Source of the DNA: Rhizobium rhizogenes NBRC 13257
GTDB taxonomy: Bacteria > Pseudomonadota > Alphaproteobacteria > Rhizobiales > Rhizobiaceae
Reading direction: 5' to 3'
Assembly (NCBI RefSeq): GCF_000696095.1
Contig: NZ_BAYX01000004.1
Span: 451,868 to 515,867 of the forward strand
DNA: 64,000 nt
Shown here: one piece after another, positions 8,422-16,996 of the stretch
Numbering within the stretch: position 1 is the stretch's first letter
How the letters are laid out: every line of letters begins with the position of its first letter
Notes under the pieces: model-generated
Told to the model about the DNA's origin: nothing
The model's database searches: none
What the model saw: the letters and a program-made list of their open reading frames with translations, nothing else
Position numbers and translations under genes: made by a program

Positions 8422-9685
8422 TGAGCCAGGCGGGAATCGAATCGAGGCCGATCAGCTCTTCATAGGTCCGGCGCGGACGAATGACGTGGAAATCGCTGCC
8501 CTTGACCAGCACTTCGGGCACCAGAAGCCGGCTGTTATAGGTGCCGGCCTGGACCGCGCCATAAGCGCCGCCGGAGCTGACGGCCAGGAGATCGCCGGGC
8601 TTCGGCATCGCCATTTCGCGATCGAGCGCCAGATAATCGCCGGTTTCGCAGACCGGGCCGACGATATCGGCCTTGATGCGCGGTGCATTGGCCGCGGTGA
8701 TCTCGACGGGGCGGATCTCGTGATAGGCCTCGTAGAGCGTCGGGCGGATCAGGTCGTTCATGGCGGCGTCGACGATGACGAAGCTCTTGTTGCCGCCGTC
8801 CTTCACATAGATGACTTCCGTCACCAGGATGCCGGCATTGCCGACAATGAGGCGGCCGGGCTCGGTGACGATCTTGCAGTTCAGGCCGCGCAGCTGATCC
8901 TTGACGATATGGGCATAGGCGTCGGGTAGCGGCGGCGGGGTATTGTCGTCGCGATAGGGAATGCCGAGGCCACCGCCGATATCGACATGGTGGATGTCAT
9001 GGCCGTCGCCGCGCAGCGTCTCGACGAGTTCGCGCAGCAGCTTGAAGGCATCCTCGAAGGGCTGCAGCTCGGTGATCTGGCTGCCGATATGCATGTCGAT
9101 GCCGGTGGCGTCGATACCCGGCAGATTGGCGGCGCGGGCATAAACGGTGCGGGCGCGTTCCCAGGATATGCCGAACTTGTTTTCCTTCTTGCCGGTCGAA
9201 ATCTTCGCATGGGTACGGGCATCGACGTCGGGATTGATGCGGAAGGAGACAGGGGCGATCTTGCCGGCGCGGACGGCGCGCTGGTTCAGCACTTCCAGTT
9301 CCGGCTCGGATTCGACGTTGAAGCAATAGATGCCGGCTTCGAGCGCGACATCCATTTCCTGCGCGGTTTTGCCGACGCCGGAGAACATGATGCGGTTTGC
9401 CGGGATGCCGGCGGCAAGGGCGCGCTGCAGCTCGCCGACGGAGACGACGTCGACACCGGCGCCGAGACGGCCAAGCGTCTTCAGCACCGCCTGGTTGGAA
9501 TTGGCCTTCATCGCGTAGCAGACCATGGCGTCGACATCGCTGAAGGCTTCGGAAAAGACGCGGTAGTGCCGCTCGAGCGTTGCCGTCGAATAGACGTAGA
9601 AGGGCGTTCCGACCGCCTTGGCGATTTCGGGAACGGGAACGTCCTCCGCGTAGAGAATGCCGTCGCGGTACTGGAAATGGTTCAC
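8414..9685 (-). CDS. lysA: Diaminopimelate decarboxylase
   Basis: PLP enzyme for the last step of lysine synthesis, meso-diaminopimelate to lysine. The PLP-binding lysine is seen in YAMKANSN; HIGSQI, GGGLGIPY and EPGR are further family IV decarboxylase landmarks, and CETGD near the C-terminus carries the active-site Cys. I place the start at GTG 9685 (423 residues, V/MNHFQYRDG); frames upstream of this overlap the lptM lipoprotein in another frame and are not lysA-like. It begins 13 bases after lptM stops, suggesting an argH-lptM-lysA operon. Its stop codon lies inside a palindromic repeat. Confidence 0.95.
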   Translation of the reverse strand: MNHFQYRDGILYAEDVPVPEIAKAVGTPFYVYSTATLERHYRVFSEAFSDVDAMVCYAMKANSNQAVLKTLGRLGAGVDVVSVGELQRALAAGIPANRIMFSGVGKTAQEMDVALEAGIYCFNVESEPELEVLNQRAVRAGKIAPVSFRINPDVDARTHAKISTGKKENKFGISWERARTVYARAANLPGIDATGIDMHIGSQITELQPFEDAFKLLRELVETLRGDGHDIHHVDIGGGLGIPYRDDNTPPPLPDAYAHIVKDQLRGLNCKIVTEPGRLIVGNAGILVTEVIYVKDGGNKSFVIVDAAMNDLIRPTLYEAYHEIRPVEITAANAPRIKADIVGPVCETGDYLALDREMAMPKPGDLLAVSSGGAYGAVQAGTYNSRLLVPEVLVKGSDFHVIRPRRTYEELIGLDSIPAWLSA

Positions 9686-9698
9686 GGTCGCGGCCTGC

Positions 9699-9893
9699 TT
9701 AGAGAAGCGGATCGAGGAGGAACTTCTTGTCCTCGGTGCCTGGCTGTTTCGTCGGCTTGGAGACGTCGCCGCCCTTGGTCGCCGCAGCGCTCGGCGGATC
9801 GAGATCGCCCTTGCGGCCACATCCGACGACGGCAAGGCCGATGACCGAAAGGACGACGGTCAGGCGGATGATATGCGGCATGTTGATCTGCAT
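9699..9893 (-). CDS. lptM: LptM-like small lipoprotein
   Basis: A 64-residue lipoprotein. Residues 1-20 form a signal peptide ending in a lipobox (VVGC), followed by GRKGDLDPP, which matches the CGxKGPL-type motif of the YifL/LptM family that helps the LptD-LptE outer-membrane translocon mature in E. coli. The start is taken at ATG 9893 because AAGAGG lies seven bases upstream; a longer frame to 9926 exists without a ribosome site. The position between argH and lysA is typical of Rhizobiales. The role in LPS transport is inferred from the family. Confidence 0.8.
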   Translation of the reverse strand: MQINMPHIIRLTVVLSVIGLAVVGCGRKGDLDPPSAAATKGGDVSKPTKQPGTEDKKFLLDPLL

Positions 9894-9992
9894 CGAAATC
9901 CTCTTGGGCGGCAAACGCGGAAGCAATCTTCATAGCGAAGTTTCCGCGCCTTGTGCACCCTGATTGTTAGAGTGTGGTTTCCGGCGATTGTC

Positions 9993-11393
9993 TCAGTTGC
10001 GGGCGCGCCAGAAAGCGATCTGTTTGCGCACTTCCGACGGCGCCGTGCCGCCGAAGCTCTTGCGGCTGGCGACCGAGGCTTCGACCGTCAGGACGTCGAA
10101 GATCTTGTCGGTGATCGCAGGGTGGATTGCCTGCAGATCTTCCAGCGACAGTTCGGCGAGATCGCAGGACTTGCTCTCGGCAAGCGCCACGGCGCGTCCG
10201 GTGACATGATGGGCGTCGCGGAAGGGCAGACCTGCCTCGCGCACCAGCCAGTCGGCAAGGTCGGTCGCGGTCGAATAGCCGGATCCGGCGGCGGCCTTCA
10301 TGCGGGCGGCATTGATCGTCATGTCGCGCACCATGCCGGTCATGGCGGCGATCGCCAGTTCCAGGCTTTCGGCGGCGTCGAAGACCTGTTCCTTGTCTTC
10401 CTGCATATCCTTGGAATAGGCCAGCGGCAGGCCCTTCATGATGGTCAGGAGCGCCACCAGCGAGCCATTGATGCGGCCGGTCTTGGCGCGCACCAGTTCG
10501 GCCGCGTCCGGGTTCTTCTTCTGCGGCATGATCGACGAGCCTGTGGAGAAGGCGTCGGAGAGGCGAACGAAGCCGAATTGCGGCGTCGACCAGATGACGA
10601 TTTCTTCGGCCAGCCGCGACAGGTGCATGCCGGCGATAGCGGCGATCGACAGGAACTCGATGGCGAAGTCACGGTCGGAGACGGTGTCGATCGAGTTGCG
10701 GGTCGGCTCGCGGAAGCCGAGCGCCTTGGCCGTCATGTGGCGATCGATCGGGAAGCCTGTGCCGGCAAGGGCGGCAGCGCCGATCGGCGATTCATCCATA
10801 TGCTCGATGGCATGGCGCACGCGCGAACGGTCACGGCCGAACATCTCGACATAGGCCATGCAATGGTGGCCGAAGGTGACCGGCTGCGCGGTCTGCAGAT
10901 GGGTGAAGCCGGGCATGACGGTGTCGGCGTGCTCCTCGGCGCGGTCGAGGAAGGCGGCGATCAGGCCGGTCAGCGCCTGTTCGCATTTCTGAAGCTCTTC
11001 CTTGACCCAGAGGCGGAAATCGAGCGCCACCTGGTCGTTGCGCGAACGGGCCGTGTGCAGCCGTCCGGCGGCCGGACCGATCAGGGCCGCAAGCCGCGAC
11101 TCGACGTTCATATGGATGTCTTCGAGGCTGCGGGAGAATTCGAAATTCCCGGCTTCGATCTCTGACAGGATCGTGTTCAGCCCGTGAACGATCTTGTCTT
11201 TATCCTCGGTTGAAATGATGCCTTGATGGGCAAGCATGGTGGCATGGGCGATGGAGCCGCGGATATCCTGTGCAAACAGCTTCTTGTCGAAACCGATCGA
11301 TGCATTTATCTCCTCCATGATGGCCGCGGGGCCGGAGGCGAAACGTCCGCCCCACATCTGGTTGGAGGATTTGGTGTCCGTGCCGTCAGCCAT
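9993..11393 (-). CDS. argH: Argininosuccinate lyase
   Basis: Catalyses the final step of arginine synthesis, argininosuccinate to arginine and fumarate. The 466 residues match the family length. The fumarase/aspartase superfamily signature [12 protein letters not shown] with its catalytic Ser is clear, and HTARSRNDQ near the N-terminus and the TQPVTFGHH loop are ArgH-type. The start at 11393 is only 23 bases from the divergent tlpA start at 11417, so promoter elements of each must lie inside the other gene's 5' coding region. Confidence 0.96.
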   Translation of the reverse strand: MADGTDTKSSNQMWGGRFASGPAAIMEEINASIGFDKKLFAQDIRGSIAHATMLAHQGIISTEDKDKIVHGLNTILSEIEAGNFEFSRSLEDIHMNVESRLAALIGPAAGRLHTARSRNDQVALDFRLWVKEELQKCEQALTGLIAAFLDRAEEHADTVMPGFTHLQTAQPVTFGHHCMAYVEMFGRDRSRVRHAIEHMDESPIGAAALAGTGFPIDRHMTAKALGFREPTRNSIDTVSDRDFAIEFLSIAAIAGMHLSRLAEEIVIWSTPQFGFVRLSDAFSTGSSIMPQKKNPDAAELVRAKTGRINGSLVALLTIMKGLPLAYSKDMQEDKEQVFDAAESLELAIAAMTGMVRDMTINAARMKAAAGSGYSTATDLADWLVREAGLPFRDAHHVTGRAVALAESKSCDLAELSLEDLQAIHPAITDKIFDVLTVEASVASRKSFGGTAPSEVRKQIAFWRARN

Positions 11394-11416
11394 GAGATGC
11401 CTACCTGGAGAATGTA

Positions 11417-12082
11417 ATGACAGCGAAGAAGCCGTTTGGTCTGCCGTCCGTGAAACTTGTCCTGCTTGCCGCCGTCGCCGGGGTCGTCGCCGGTGCGGCA
11501 GCGGTATACGTGAAGGAGGCGGGGTATGGCAATGGTATTGGTGAAACGGCCTCCTCCGGACAATGCGAAACGGCCAAGGATCGCGCCGCGGCCCTGACGC
11601 CCTTCACCAAGGGACAAGTGGCCGCCATGGCCGCGCCGCAGACGCCGATCTCACTGCACGACGTCTCCTTCAAGGGAGCGGACGGCCAGCCGCTGTCGAT
11701 CGCCAATTTCTCCGGCAAGACGCTGCTGCTCAATGTCTGGGCGACCTGGTGCGTGCCCTGCCGCGAGGAAATGCCGGCCTTGAACGCGCTGGAGAAGAGC
11801 ATGGGCAACGACAAGTTCGAGGTTGTCGCGGTCAATATCGACACTGGAGACGATGAGAAGCCGAAAGCGTTTCGCACCGATTACGGCATCGACAAGCTTG
11901 GCTATTATCGCGACAGCACCATGGGCGTCTTCAATGCGCTGAAGAAACAGGGCCTGGCCTTCGGTCTGCCGGTGACACTGCTGATCGACGGCAAGGGCTG
12001 CCTCGTCTCAGCCATGAACGGCCCGGCGGCGTGGGACAGCGACGATGCGAAAAATCTGATCAAGGCGGCGGTGGGGATTTGA
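11417..12082 (+). CDS. tlpA: TlpA-family thiol:disulfide interchange protein
   Basis: Membrane-anchored periplasmic thioredoxin-like reductase; in Bradyrhizobium TlpA supports cytochrome aa3 maturation. The 221-residue protein has an N-terminal signal-anchor (residues 12-31), then a thioredoxin fold with active-site WCVPC near residues 114-118 and a cis-Pro in GLPVTLLI. An extra Cys pair (Cys54 in SGQCE and Cys195 in GKGC) is also seen. A GGAG ribosome site precedes ATG 11417. The neighbour argH is divergent; operon partners for cytochrome biogenesis are absent. Confidence 0.88.
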   Translation: MTAKKPFGLPSVKLVLLAAVAGVVAGAAAVYVKEAGYGNGIGETASSGQCETAKDRAAALTPFTKGQVAAMAAPQTPISLHDVSFKGADGQPLSIANFSGKTLLLNVWATWCVPCREEMPALNALEKSMGNDKFEVVAVNIDTGDDEKPKAFRTDYGIDKLGYYRDSTMGVFNALKKQGLAFGLPVTLLIDGKGCLVSAMNGPAAWDSDDAKNLIKAAVGI

Positions 12083-12105
12083 GCGGTCTGGTTGCCTGAA
12101 CATCC

Positions 12106-12292
12106 GCCCTCGCCCTTCGAGGGTCGCTGCACTCCCACCTCAGGGTGAGGGCTAACCCGTTACGCTTGATGAAATTTCCGCTGGTTTCAACACCATCCGT
12201 TCGGTTGGCGGGTGGCTTTGCTCCACCCTCATGGTGAGGTGCGCTGACGCCAGAGCGTAGCGGTGGCGGCAGGGCCTCGAACCACGAGGGTC
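12106..12292. repeat. Two palindromic repeat units (RIME-like mosaic)
   Basis: The gap between the convergent tlpA and hbd genes holds two imperfect palindromes. The first has arms GCCCTCGCCCT (12106-12116) and AGGGTGAGGGC (12142-12152). The second pairs CCCTCATGGT (12226 onward) with ACCACGAGGG (12281-12290). The style, GC-rich hairpins with CTCA/GAGG arms next to 3' ends, matches the rhizobial intergenic mosaic elements; assignment to a named class is inference. They may serve as terminators for both genes. Confidence 0.65.
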
Positions 12293-12314
12293 GGCCCGGA
12301 GGCCACCGTAAAAG

Positions 12315-13193
12315 TTACCGTGTCGGAACTGGCACTTCGCCGCGATAATCGTAGAAGCCGCGACCGGACTTGCGGCCGAGCCAGCCGGCTTCGACATATT
12401 TCACCAGCAGCGGGCAGGGGCGGTATTTCGAGTCCGCCAGGCCGTCATGCAGGACCTGCATGATCGACAGGCAGGTGTCGAGGCCGATGAAATCGGCAAG
12501 CTGCAACGGCCCCATCGGGTGATTGGCGCCGAGCTTCATGGCGGTGTCGATGGCATCGACGGTGCCGACGCCTTCGTAAAGCGTGTAGATCGCCTCGTTG
12601 ATCATTGGCAGCAGGATGCGGTTGACGATGAAGGCCGGGAAGTCTTCGGCCACCGTGATCGTCTTGTCCAGCGAGCTGACATATTCCTTGGCAGCGGAGA
12701 AGGTCGTTTCCTCGGTGGCGATGCCGCGCACCAGCTCGACGAGCTTCATCACCGGCACCGGGTTCATGAAGTGGATGCCCATGAAGCGTTCCGGCCGGTC
12801 GGTCGCGGAGGCGAGCCGGGTGATCGACAGCGATGAGGTATTGGTGGCGAGCATCGCCTCGGGCTTCAGGATCGGACAAATCTGAGCGTAGATCTTGCGC
12901 TTGACGCTTTCGTCCTCTGTCGCGGCCTCGATGGCGAGGTCCACCTGGGCGAGATCGTTGAGGTCGGAAGAGCCCGATATCAGCGCCAGCGCCGCCTTGC
13001 GTTCCTCGTCGGTCATCTTGCCGGAGGAGACCTGGCGGGCAAGGTTGCCGTTGATGGTGGCAAGGCCGCTTTCGATGCGTTCCTGCGAGAGATCGTAGAT
13101 ATGCACCTTATAACCGGCCATGGCGGATACGTGGGCAATGCCGCAGCCCATCTGGCCCGCTCCGATAATACCGATCGTCTTCAGCGAACTCAT
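12315..13193 (-). CDS. 3-hydroxybutyryl-CoA dehydrogenase
   Basis: NAD(P)-dependent oxidoreductase interconverting 3-hydroxybutyryl-CoA and acetoacetyl-CoA, in fatty acid or PHB-linked metabolism. The 292 residues open with a Rossmann dinucleotide motif GIIGAGQMGCGIA; the catalytic His-Glu pair is seen in GIHFMNPVP and DFPAFIVNR regions, and ANHPMGPLQLADF is the C-terminal 3HCDH landmark. ATG 13193 is chosen because GGGGGAG lies just upstream; the 18-residue extension to 13247 is basic and unlike the family. It follows etfA on the same strand after 151 bases containing a palindrome, so it may have its own promoter. Confidence 0.93.
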   Translation of the reverse strand: MSSLKTIGIIGAGQMGCGIAHVSAMAGYKVHIYDLSQERIESGLATINGNLARQVSSGKMTDEERKAALALISGSSDLNDLAQVDLAIEAATEDESVKRKIYAQICPILKPEAMLATNTSSLSITRLASATDRPERFMGIHFMNPVPVMKLVELVRGIATEETTFSAAKEYVSSLDKTITVAEDFPAFIVNRILLPMINEAIYTLYEGVGTVDAIDTAMKLGANHPMGPLQLADFIGLDTCLSIMQVLHDGLADSKYRPCPLLVKYVEAGWLGRKSGRGFYDYRGEVPVPTR

Positions 13194-13310
13194 TGCCAAC
13201 TCCCCCGGGGCGGCGCGTTCTCGGCGGCGCGCCATGCTTTTCGTCATAAATTTGCCGGACTATTTCTAGCCCGGCAAGATTGATAGACCCATAAAGGACA
13301 ATTTTCCAGT

Positions 13311-13328
13311 CTTTCGCAACTGCGAAAG
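13311..13328. promoter_or_regulatory. Palindromic candidate operator upstream of hbd
   Basis: CTTTCGCAACTGCGAAAG has perfect 8-base arms around a 2-base centre. On the minus strand, TTGCGA within it is followed after 18 bases by TTTATG, so the palindrome would overlap the -35 box of an hbd promoter. It lies 118 bases before the hbd start and just after the etfA stop. The regulator is not encoded nearby; naming one would be a guess. Confidence 0.5.
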
Positions 13329-13344
13329 AGATCAAGAGGCGCGA

Positions 13345-14274
13345 TCAGAGCGCCTTTTCGAGTTCCGGCAGCGCCTCGAAGAGATCGGCGACGAGGCCAT
13401 AGTCGGCGATCTGGAAGATCGGGGCTTCTTCGTCCTTGTTGATGGCAACGATGACCTTACTGTCCTTCATGCCGGCCAGATGCTGGATGGCGCCGGAGAT
13501 GCCGCAGGCGATGTAGAGCTGCGGTGCGACCACCTTGCCAGTCTGACCCACCTGCCAGTCGTTCGGCGCGTAGCCGGCATCGACGGCCGCGCGCGATGCG
13601 CCGACGGCGGCACCGAGCTTGTCGGCGACGGGAAGGATGACTTCGCGGAACTTCTCGGCGGAACCAAGCGCACGACCACCGGAGATGATGATCTTCGCCG
13701 AGGTCAGTTCCGGACGGTCGGATGAGGACAGCGCATCACTGACGAAGCTGGAAAGACCGGGATTGGCAACCGCGGCGATCGCCTCGACGGCAGCTGAGCC
13801 GCCTTCCGGGGCAGATGCGAAGGACGCCGTGCGAACGGTGATCACCTTCTTCGCATCGCTCGACTGCACCGTCTGAATGGCGTTGCCGGCATAGATCGGG
13901 CGCTTAAAGGTATCGGCGGAGACGACCTCGGTGATCTCAGAGATCTGGGCGACGTCGAGCAAGGCTGCGACACGCGGCAGCACGTTCTTGCCGACCGACG
14001 TGGCGGCCGTGATGATGGTGTCGTAGCTTGCGGCCAGCGATACGATCAGATCGGCCAGTGGTTCGGCGAGGTTGTTGGCCAGCTCGTCGCTTTCGGCCAG
14101 CAGCACCTTGGAGACGCCGGCAAGCTTTGCAGCGGCATCGGCGGCAGCCTTGGCACCCTTACCGGCGACAAGGATATGCACGTCACCACCAATCTTGGCG
14201 GCAGCCGTCAGCGTCTTGGCGGTCTGGTCGGAAAGGCTTTGATTGTCGTGGTCAGCCAGAAGAAGAATGGCCAT
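13345..14274 (-). CDS. etfA: Electron transfer flavoprotein alpha subunit
   Basis: FAD-carrying subunit of the ETF heterodimer that passes electrons from acyl-CoA and other dehydrogenases to ETF-ubiquinone oxidoreductase. The 309 residues carry the C-terminal FAD-binding domain: [16 protein letters not shown], the VGQTGK loop and [16 protein letters not shown]. Length and order match group I ETF alpha. It follows etfB by 24 bases and has an AGGAAAGGGAG ribosome region. The neighbour hbd supports a fatty-acid or branched-chain oxidation context. Confidence 0.96.
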   Translation of the reverse strand: MAILLLADHDNQSLSDQTAKTLTAAAKIGGDVHILVAGKGAKAAADAAAKLAGVSKVLLAESDELANNLAEPLADLIVSLAASYDTIITAATSVGKNVLPRVAALLDVAQISEITEVVSADTFKRPIYAGNAIQTVQSSDAKKVITVRTASFASAPEGGSAAVEAIAAVANPGLSSFVSDALSSSDRPELTSAKIIISGGRALGSAEKFREVILPVADKLGAAVGASRAAVDAGYAPNDWQVGQTGKVVAPQLYIACGISGAIQHLAGMKDSKVIVAINKDEEAPIFQIADYGLVADLFEALPELEKAL

Positions 14275-14298
14275 GATGATTGTCTCCCTTTCCTGTCC

Positions 14299-15048
14299 TT
14301 AAAGCACGCCGGCTTCGGTCTTGAGCTTCTCGACGAGTTCGGCGACCGAACCCACCTTGATGCCCGCCTTGCGGCCGGACGGCTCTTCCGTCTTCAGCAC
14401 TTTCAGGCGCGGCTCGGTCGAGACGCCGAAATCGGCCGGTGTCTTCTTGTCGAGCGGCTTCTTCTTCGCCTTCATGATATTGGGCAGCGAGGCATAGCGC
14501 GGCTCGTTGAGGCGAAGGTCGGTGGTGACAACGGCCGGAAGCTTGATCTCGATGGTTTGCAGGCCGCCATCGACTTCGCGGGTCACTGTTGCCTTGCCGT
14601 CGCCGATCTCGATTTTCGAGGCGAAGGTCGCCTGTGCCGAGCCCAGGAGGGCCGCCAGCATCTGGCCGGTCTGGTTGCTGTCGTCATCGATCGCCTGCTT
14701 GCCGACGATGATCAGGCCTGGCTGTTCGGCGTCTGCTACACCCTTCAGGATCTTGGCGACGGCCAGCGGTTCGACGGCATCATCGGTCTCGACCAGGATC
14801 GCCCGGTCGGCGCCCATGGCGAGTGCGGTGCGCAGCGTCTCTTCAGCCTTGGCAGGCCCGATCGAGACGACCACGACTTCCTCAGCCTTGCCGGCTTCCT
14901 TCAGCCGCAGCGCTTCCTCGACCGAGATCTCGTCGAACGGGTTCATCGACATCTTGACGTTGGCAAGCTCAACGCCAGTCCCATCCGGCTTCACACGGAT
15001 CTTCACGTTGTAATCAACTACCCGCTTCACGGGGACCAGAATCTTCAT
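14299..15048 (-). CDS. etfB: Electron transfer flavoprotein beta subunit
   Basis: AMP-binding subunit of ETF. The 249 residues start [14 protein letters not shown], typical of EtfB, and contain [18 protein letters not shown] and the signature region ADRAILV to VAKILKG. The recognition-loop area, ending in [21 protein letters not shown], is intact; in human ETF this loop docks partner dehydrogenases. It is the first gene of etfB-etfA and is preceded by a 198-base gap with a palindromic operator candidate at 15197-15212. Confidence 0.96.
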   Translation of the reverse strand: MKILVPVKRVVDYNVKIRVKPDGTGVELANVKMSMNPFDEISVEEALRLKEAGKAEEVVVVSIGPAKAEETLRTALAMGADRAILVETDDAVEPLAVAKILKGVADAEQPGLIIVGKQAIDDDSNQTGQMLAALLGSAQATFASKIEIGDGKATVTREVDGGLQTIEIKLPAVVTTDLRLNEPRYASLPNIMKAKKKPLDKKTPADFGVSTEPRLKVLKTEEPSGRKAGIKVGSVAELVEKLKTEAGVL

Positions 15049-15196
15049 GGAATCCTTCCTTCAACACTGCGCTCTAGACCATGGCCTGTTTAGCGCCGTT
15101 CCGTTTGTCGAATGGCGACATGGATACGCGTTTTTTTCCCAATTACAACGCTTCCATGCCGCAGACAGGCAAATTGCTTTAGGGGTGTAAATAACG

Positions 15197-15212
15197 TTTA
15201 CGTTAACGTCAA
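15197..15212. promoter_or_regulatory. Candidate operator (LiuR-like palindrome) in the etfBA promoter region
   Basis: TTTACGTTAACGTCAA is a near-perfect 16-base palindrome. On the minus strand it reads TTGACGTTAACGTAAA, whose first six bases form a good -35 box with TACACC 17 bases further on as a weak -10. A repressor bound here would cover the etfB promoter. From memory, the shape resembles sites of MerR-family LiuR regulators of branched-chain amino acid and fatty acid catabolism; that is inference. Confidence 0.5.
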
Positions 15213-15246
15213 TATGATCACCCGGTACGAGGCATAATTTGCCTTG

Positions 15247-15825
15247 TTACCGATTCTTGCCGGGAACCCAGAGTACATCGGCGCGGCCGCGATCATTGGC
15301 ATGGCGCGCGGCGACAAACAGGAAGTCCGAGAGGCGGTTGACGTATTTCAATGCCGCCGGGCTGACGCGCTCGCTCGTGGTGCGCGACAGCGCCACCATC
15401 AGCCGCTCGGCGCGTCGCGCGATGGTGCGGGCAAGGTGGAGATGGGCGGATGCGGGGCTGCCGGCAGGCAGGACGAAGGAGTTCAGCGGTTCGAGACCGG
15501 CATTCAGAGCATCGATATCATGTTCGATACGCGACACCTGATTGTCGATGATGCGCAGCGGCTCGTAGGGAAGCGGTTCATCGGTTTCCGGCGCCGAGAG
15601 ATCGGCGCCGAGATCGAACAGATCGTTCTGGATACGCATCAGCATGGCATCGAGCTCGGGCATATCGGCCGTATGCAGCCGGGCAACGCCGATCACGGAA
15701 TTGGTTTCGTCGATGGTGCCGTAGGATTCGACGCGCAGATCGTGCTTCAGCCGGCGTGGGCCGGAAACGAGGCCGGTCGTGCCGTCGTCACCGGTCTTGG
15801 TGTAGATCTTGTTGAGCTTGACCAT
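15247..15825 (-). CDS. PduO-type ATP:cob(I)alamin adenosyltransferase
   Basis: Makes adenosylcobalamin from cob(I)alamin and ATP. The 192-residue protein begins with the hallmark ATP-binding motif KIYTKTGDDGTTGL, and has FVLPAG and the RTIARRAER helix including the conserved Arg residues of the MMAB/PduO family. C-terminal NRLSDFLFVAAR is also standard. It precedes a small HIG1 gene's 3' side: the order on the minus strand is SDR, HIG1, this gene, with gaps of 22 and 13 bases, so they are likely co-transcribed. Confidence 0.94.
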   Translation of the reverse strand: MVKLNKIYTKTGDDGTTGLVSGPRRLKHDLRVESYGTIDETNSVIGVARLHTADMPELDAMLMRIQNDLFDLGADLSAPETDEPLPYEPLRIIDNQVSRIEHDIDALNAGLEPLNSFVLPAGSPASAHLHLARTIARRAERLMVALSRTTSERVSPAALKYVNRLSDFLFVAARHANDRGRADVLWVPGKNR

Positions 15826-15838
15826 CTTGATCCCGCAA

Positions 15839-16042
15839 TCAGGCCGGACGGCCGCCGCCGGTCAGCCACAGCGTCAGCATGATCAGGATGACGGCGACCG
15901 CCTGGAGCAGCACGCGAAGCTGCATCAGCCGGTTGGAGAGATTGGGGTTATCACCCTTCATCATGTTGAACAGGCCGCGAATGAGGACGAGCACGACAAG
16001 GCCCATGACAATGATGGCGGCGATATAGGTAAATGTGGACAT
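15839..16042 (-). CDS. HIG1-domain twin transmembrane protein
   Basis: A 67-residue protein with two hydrophobic segments (about 6-24 and 44-61) separated by a polar loop RGLFNMMKGDNPNLSNRLMQLRV, the pattern of HIG1-type proteins; the QLRVLLQ stretch at the start of helix two fits the family motif. Mitochondrial relatives associate with cytochrome oxidase supercomplexes. It is sandwiched between SDR and cobalamin adenosyltransferase genes. Role in this organism unknown; the family call is fairly good despite the short length. Confidence 0.75.
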   Translation of the reverse strand: MSTFTYIAAIIVMGLVVLVLIRGLFNMMKGDNPNLSNRLMQLRVLLQAVAVILIMLTLWLTGGGRPA

Positions 16043-16064
16043 GGCTCTCCTCCGTCCCCGTCTT

Positions 16065-16898
16065 TTAATCCAGCCGGCGCATCAGACGATAGAAAAGGTT
16101 AGCCGGCAACAGCCTTTTCAGAAGAACGCCCTGTTTGGCAGGGGTGGTCACGAGATAGTGCGGACGCGGATTTTTCGCATTCAAGGCGGATTTTAACACG
16201 TCATAGACGGCTTCGGATCCCAATTTATGCTTGTTGACCGGACCTGTGCCATTCAGTCGCGCCAGCTGCCGCCGGTATTCGACGGCATGGGCCGAATGTT
16301 TGAGATCGATATGTTCCTCGATCTTGGCGAGTGCATTGGCGGTGAAGCGCGTGGCGATCGGGCCGGGCTCGATCAGGCTGACATGGATGCCGCTATCCTG
16401 CAGCTCCATCCTGAGCGTGATCGTCAGCCCCTCCAGCGCGAATTTCGAGGCCGTATAGGCGCCACGGAAGCGATAGGGAATGAGGCCGAGAATGGAGGAG
16501 CAATTGACGATGCGGCCCTGACCTCGAGCGCGCATCAGCGGGATCACCTGCCGCGTCAGCTCATGCCAGCCGAAGAAATTTGTCTCGAACTGCTCGCGCA
16601 GCACATCAGTGGAGAGGTCTTCCACCGCGCCCGGCTGCCCATAGGCGCCATTATTGAACAGGGCGTCGATGCGGTCGCCGGTCCGTTCGCGGACTGTCGC
16701 GACCAGCGACGAGATCGTGTCAGGTCGAGAGTAATCCATCAGCAGCGTTTCGATACCGTCAGCCTCGAGCGGGCCGAGGTCGACCTCCTTGCGCACGGTC
16801 GCGAAAACCCGCCAGCCATCGGCCTTCAGCGCCCGGGCGCAATAAGCGCCGATGCCGGAGGAGCAGCCCGTCACGATGATGGTGCGTTGATCTGCCAT
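16065..16898 (-). CDS. SDR-family NAD(P)-dependent oxidoreductase
   Basis: Classical short-chain dehydrogenase of 277 residues. Seen: TGCSSGIGAYCA nucleotide motif near the N-terminus, NNGAYG in place of the NNAG motif, catalytic Ser in NCSSILG and YTASK active-site Tyr-Lys, then PGPIATRF. A C-terminal extension with hydrophobic and basic residues may contact membrane. ATG 16898 follows AGGAATCATTCC; an upstream ATG at 16916 has no better site. Substrate cannot be predicted. Divergent from the BrkB gene. Confidence 0.88.
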   Translation of the reverse strand: MADQRTIIVTGCSSGIGAYCARALKADGWRVFATVRKEVDLGPLEADGIETLLMDYSRPDTISSLVATVRERTGDRIDALFNNGAYGQPGAVEDLSTDVLREQFETNFFGWHELTRQVIPLMRARGQGRIVNCSSILGLIPYRFRGAYTASKFALEGLTITLRMELQDSGIHVSLIEPGPIATRFTANALAKIEEHIDLKHSAHAVEYRRQLARLNGTGPVNKHKLGSEAVYDVLKSALNAKNPRPHYLVTTPAKQGVLLKRLLPANLFYRLMRRLD

Positions 16899-16996
16899 GG
16901 AATGATTCCTGTACAAAGTGGGAGTCGTTTCCCATATTCAGGAGCCCGATACAATCGACAACCGGTGGATGAGGACCGGGAGCAAGCGGAGATGGA

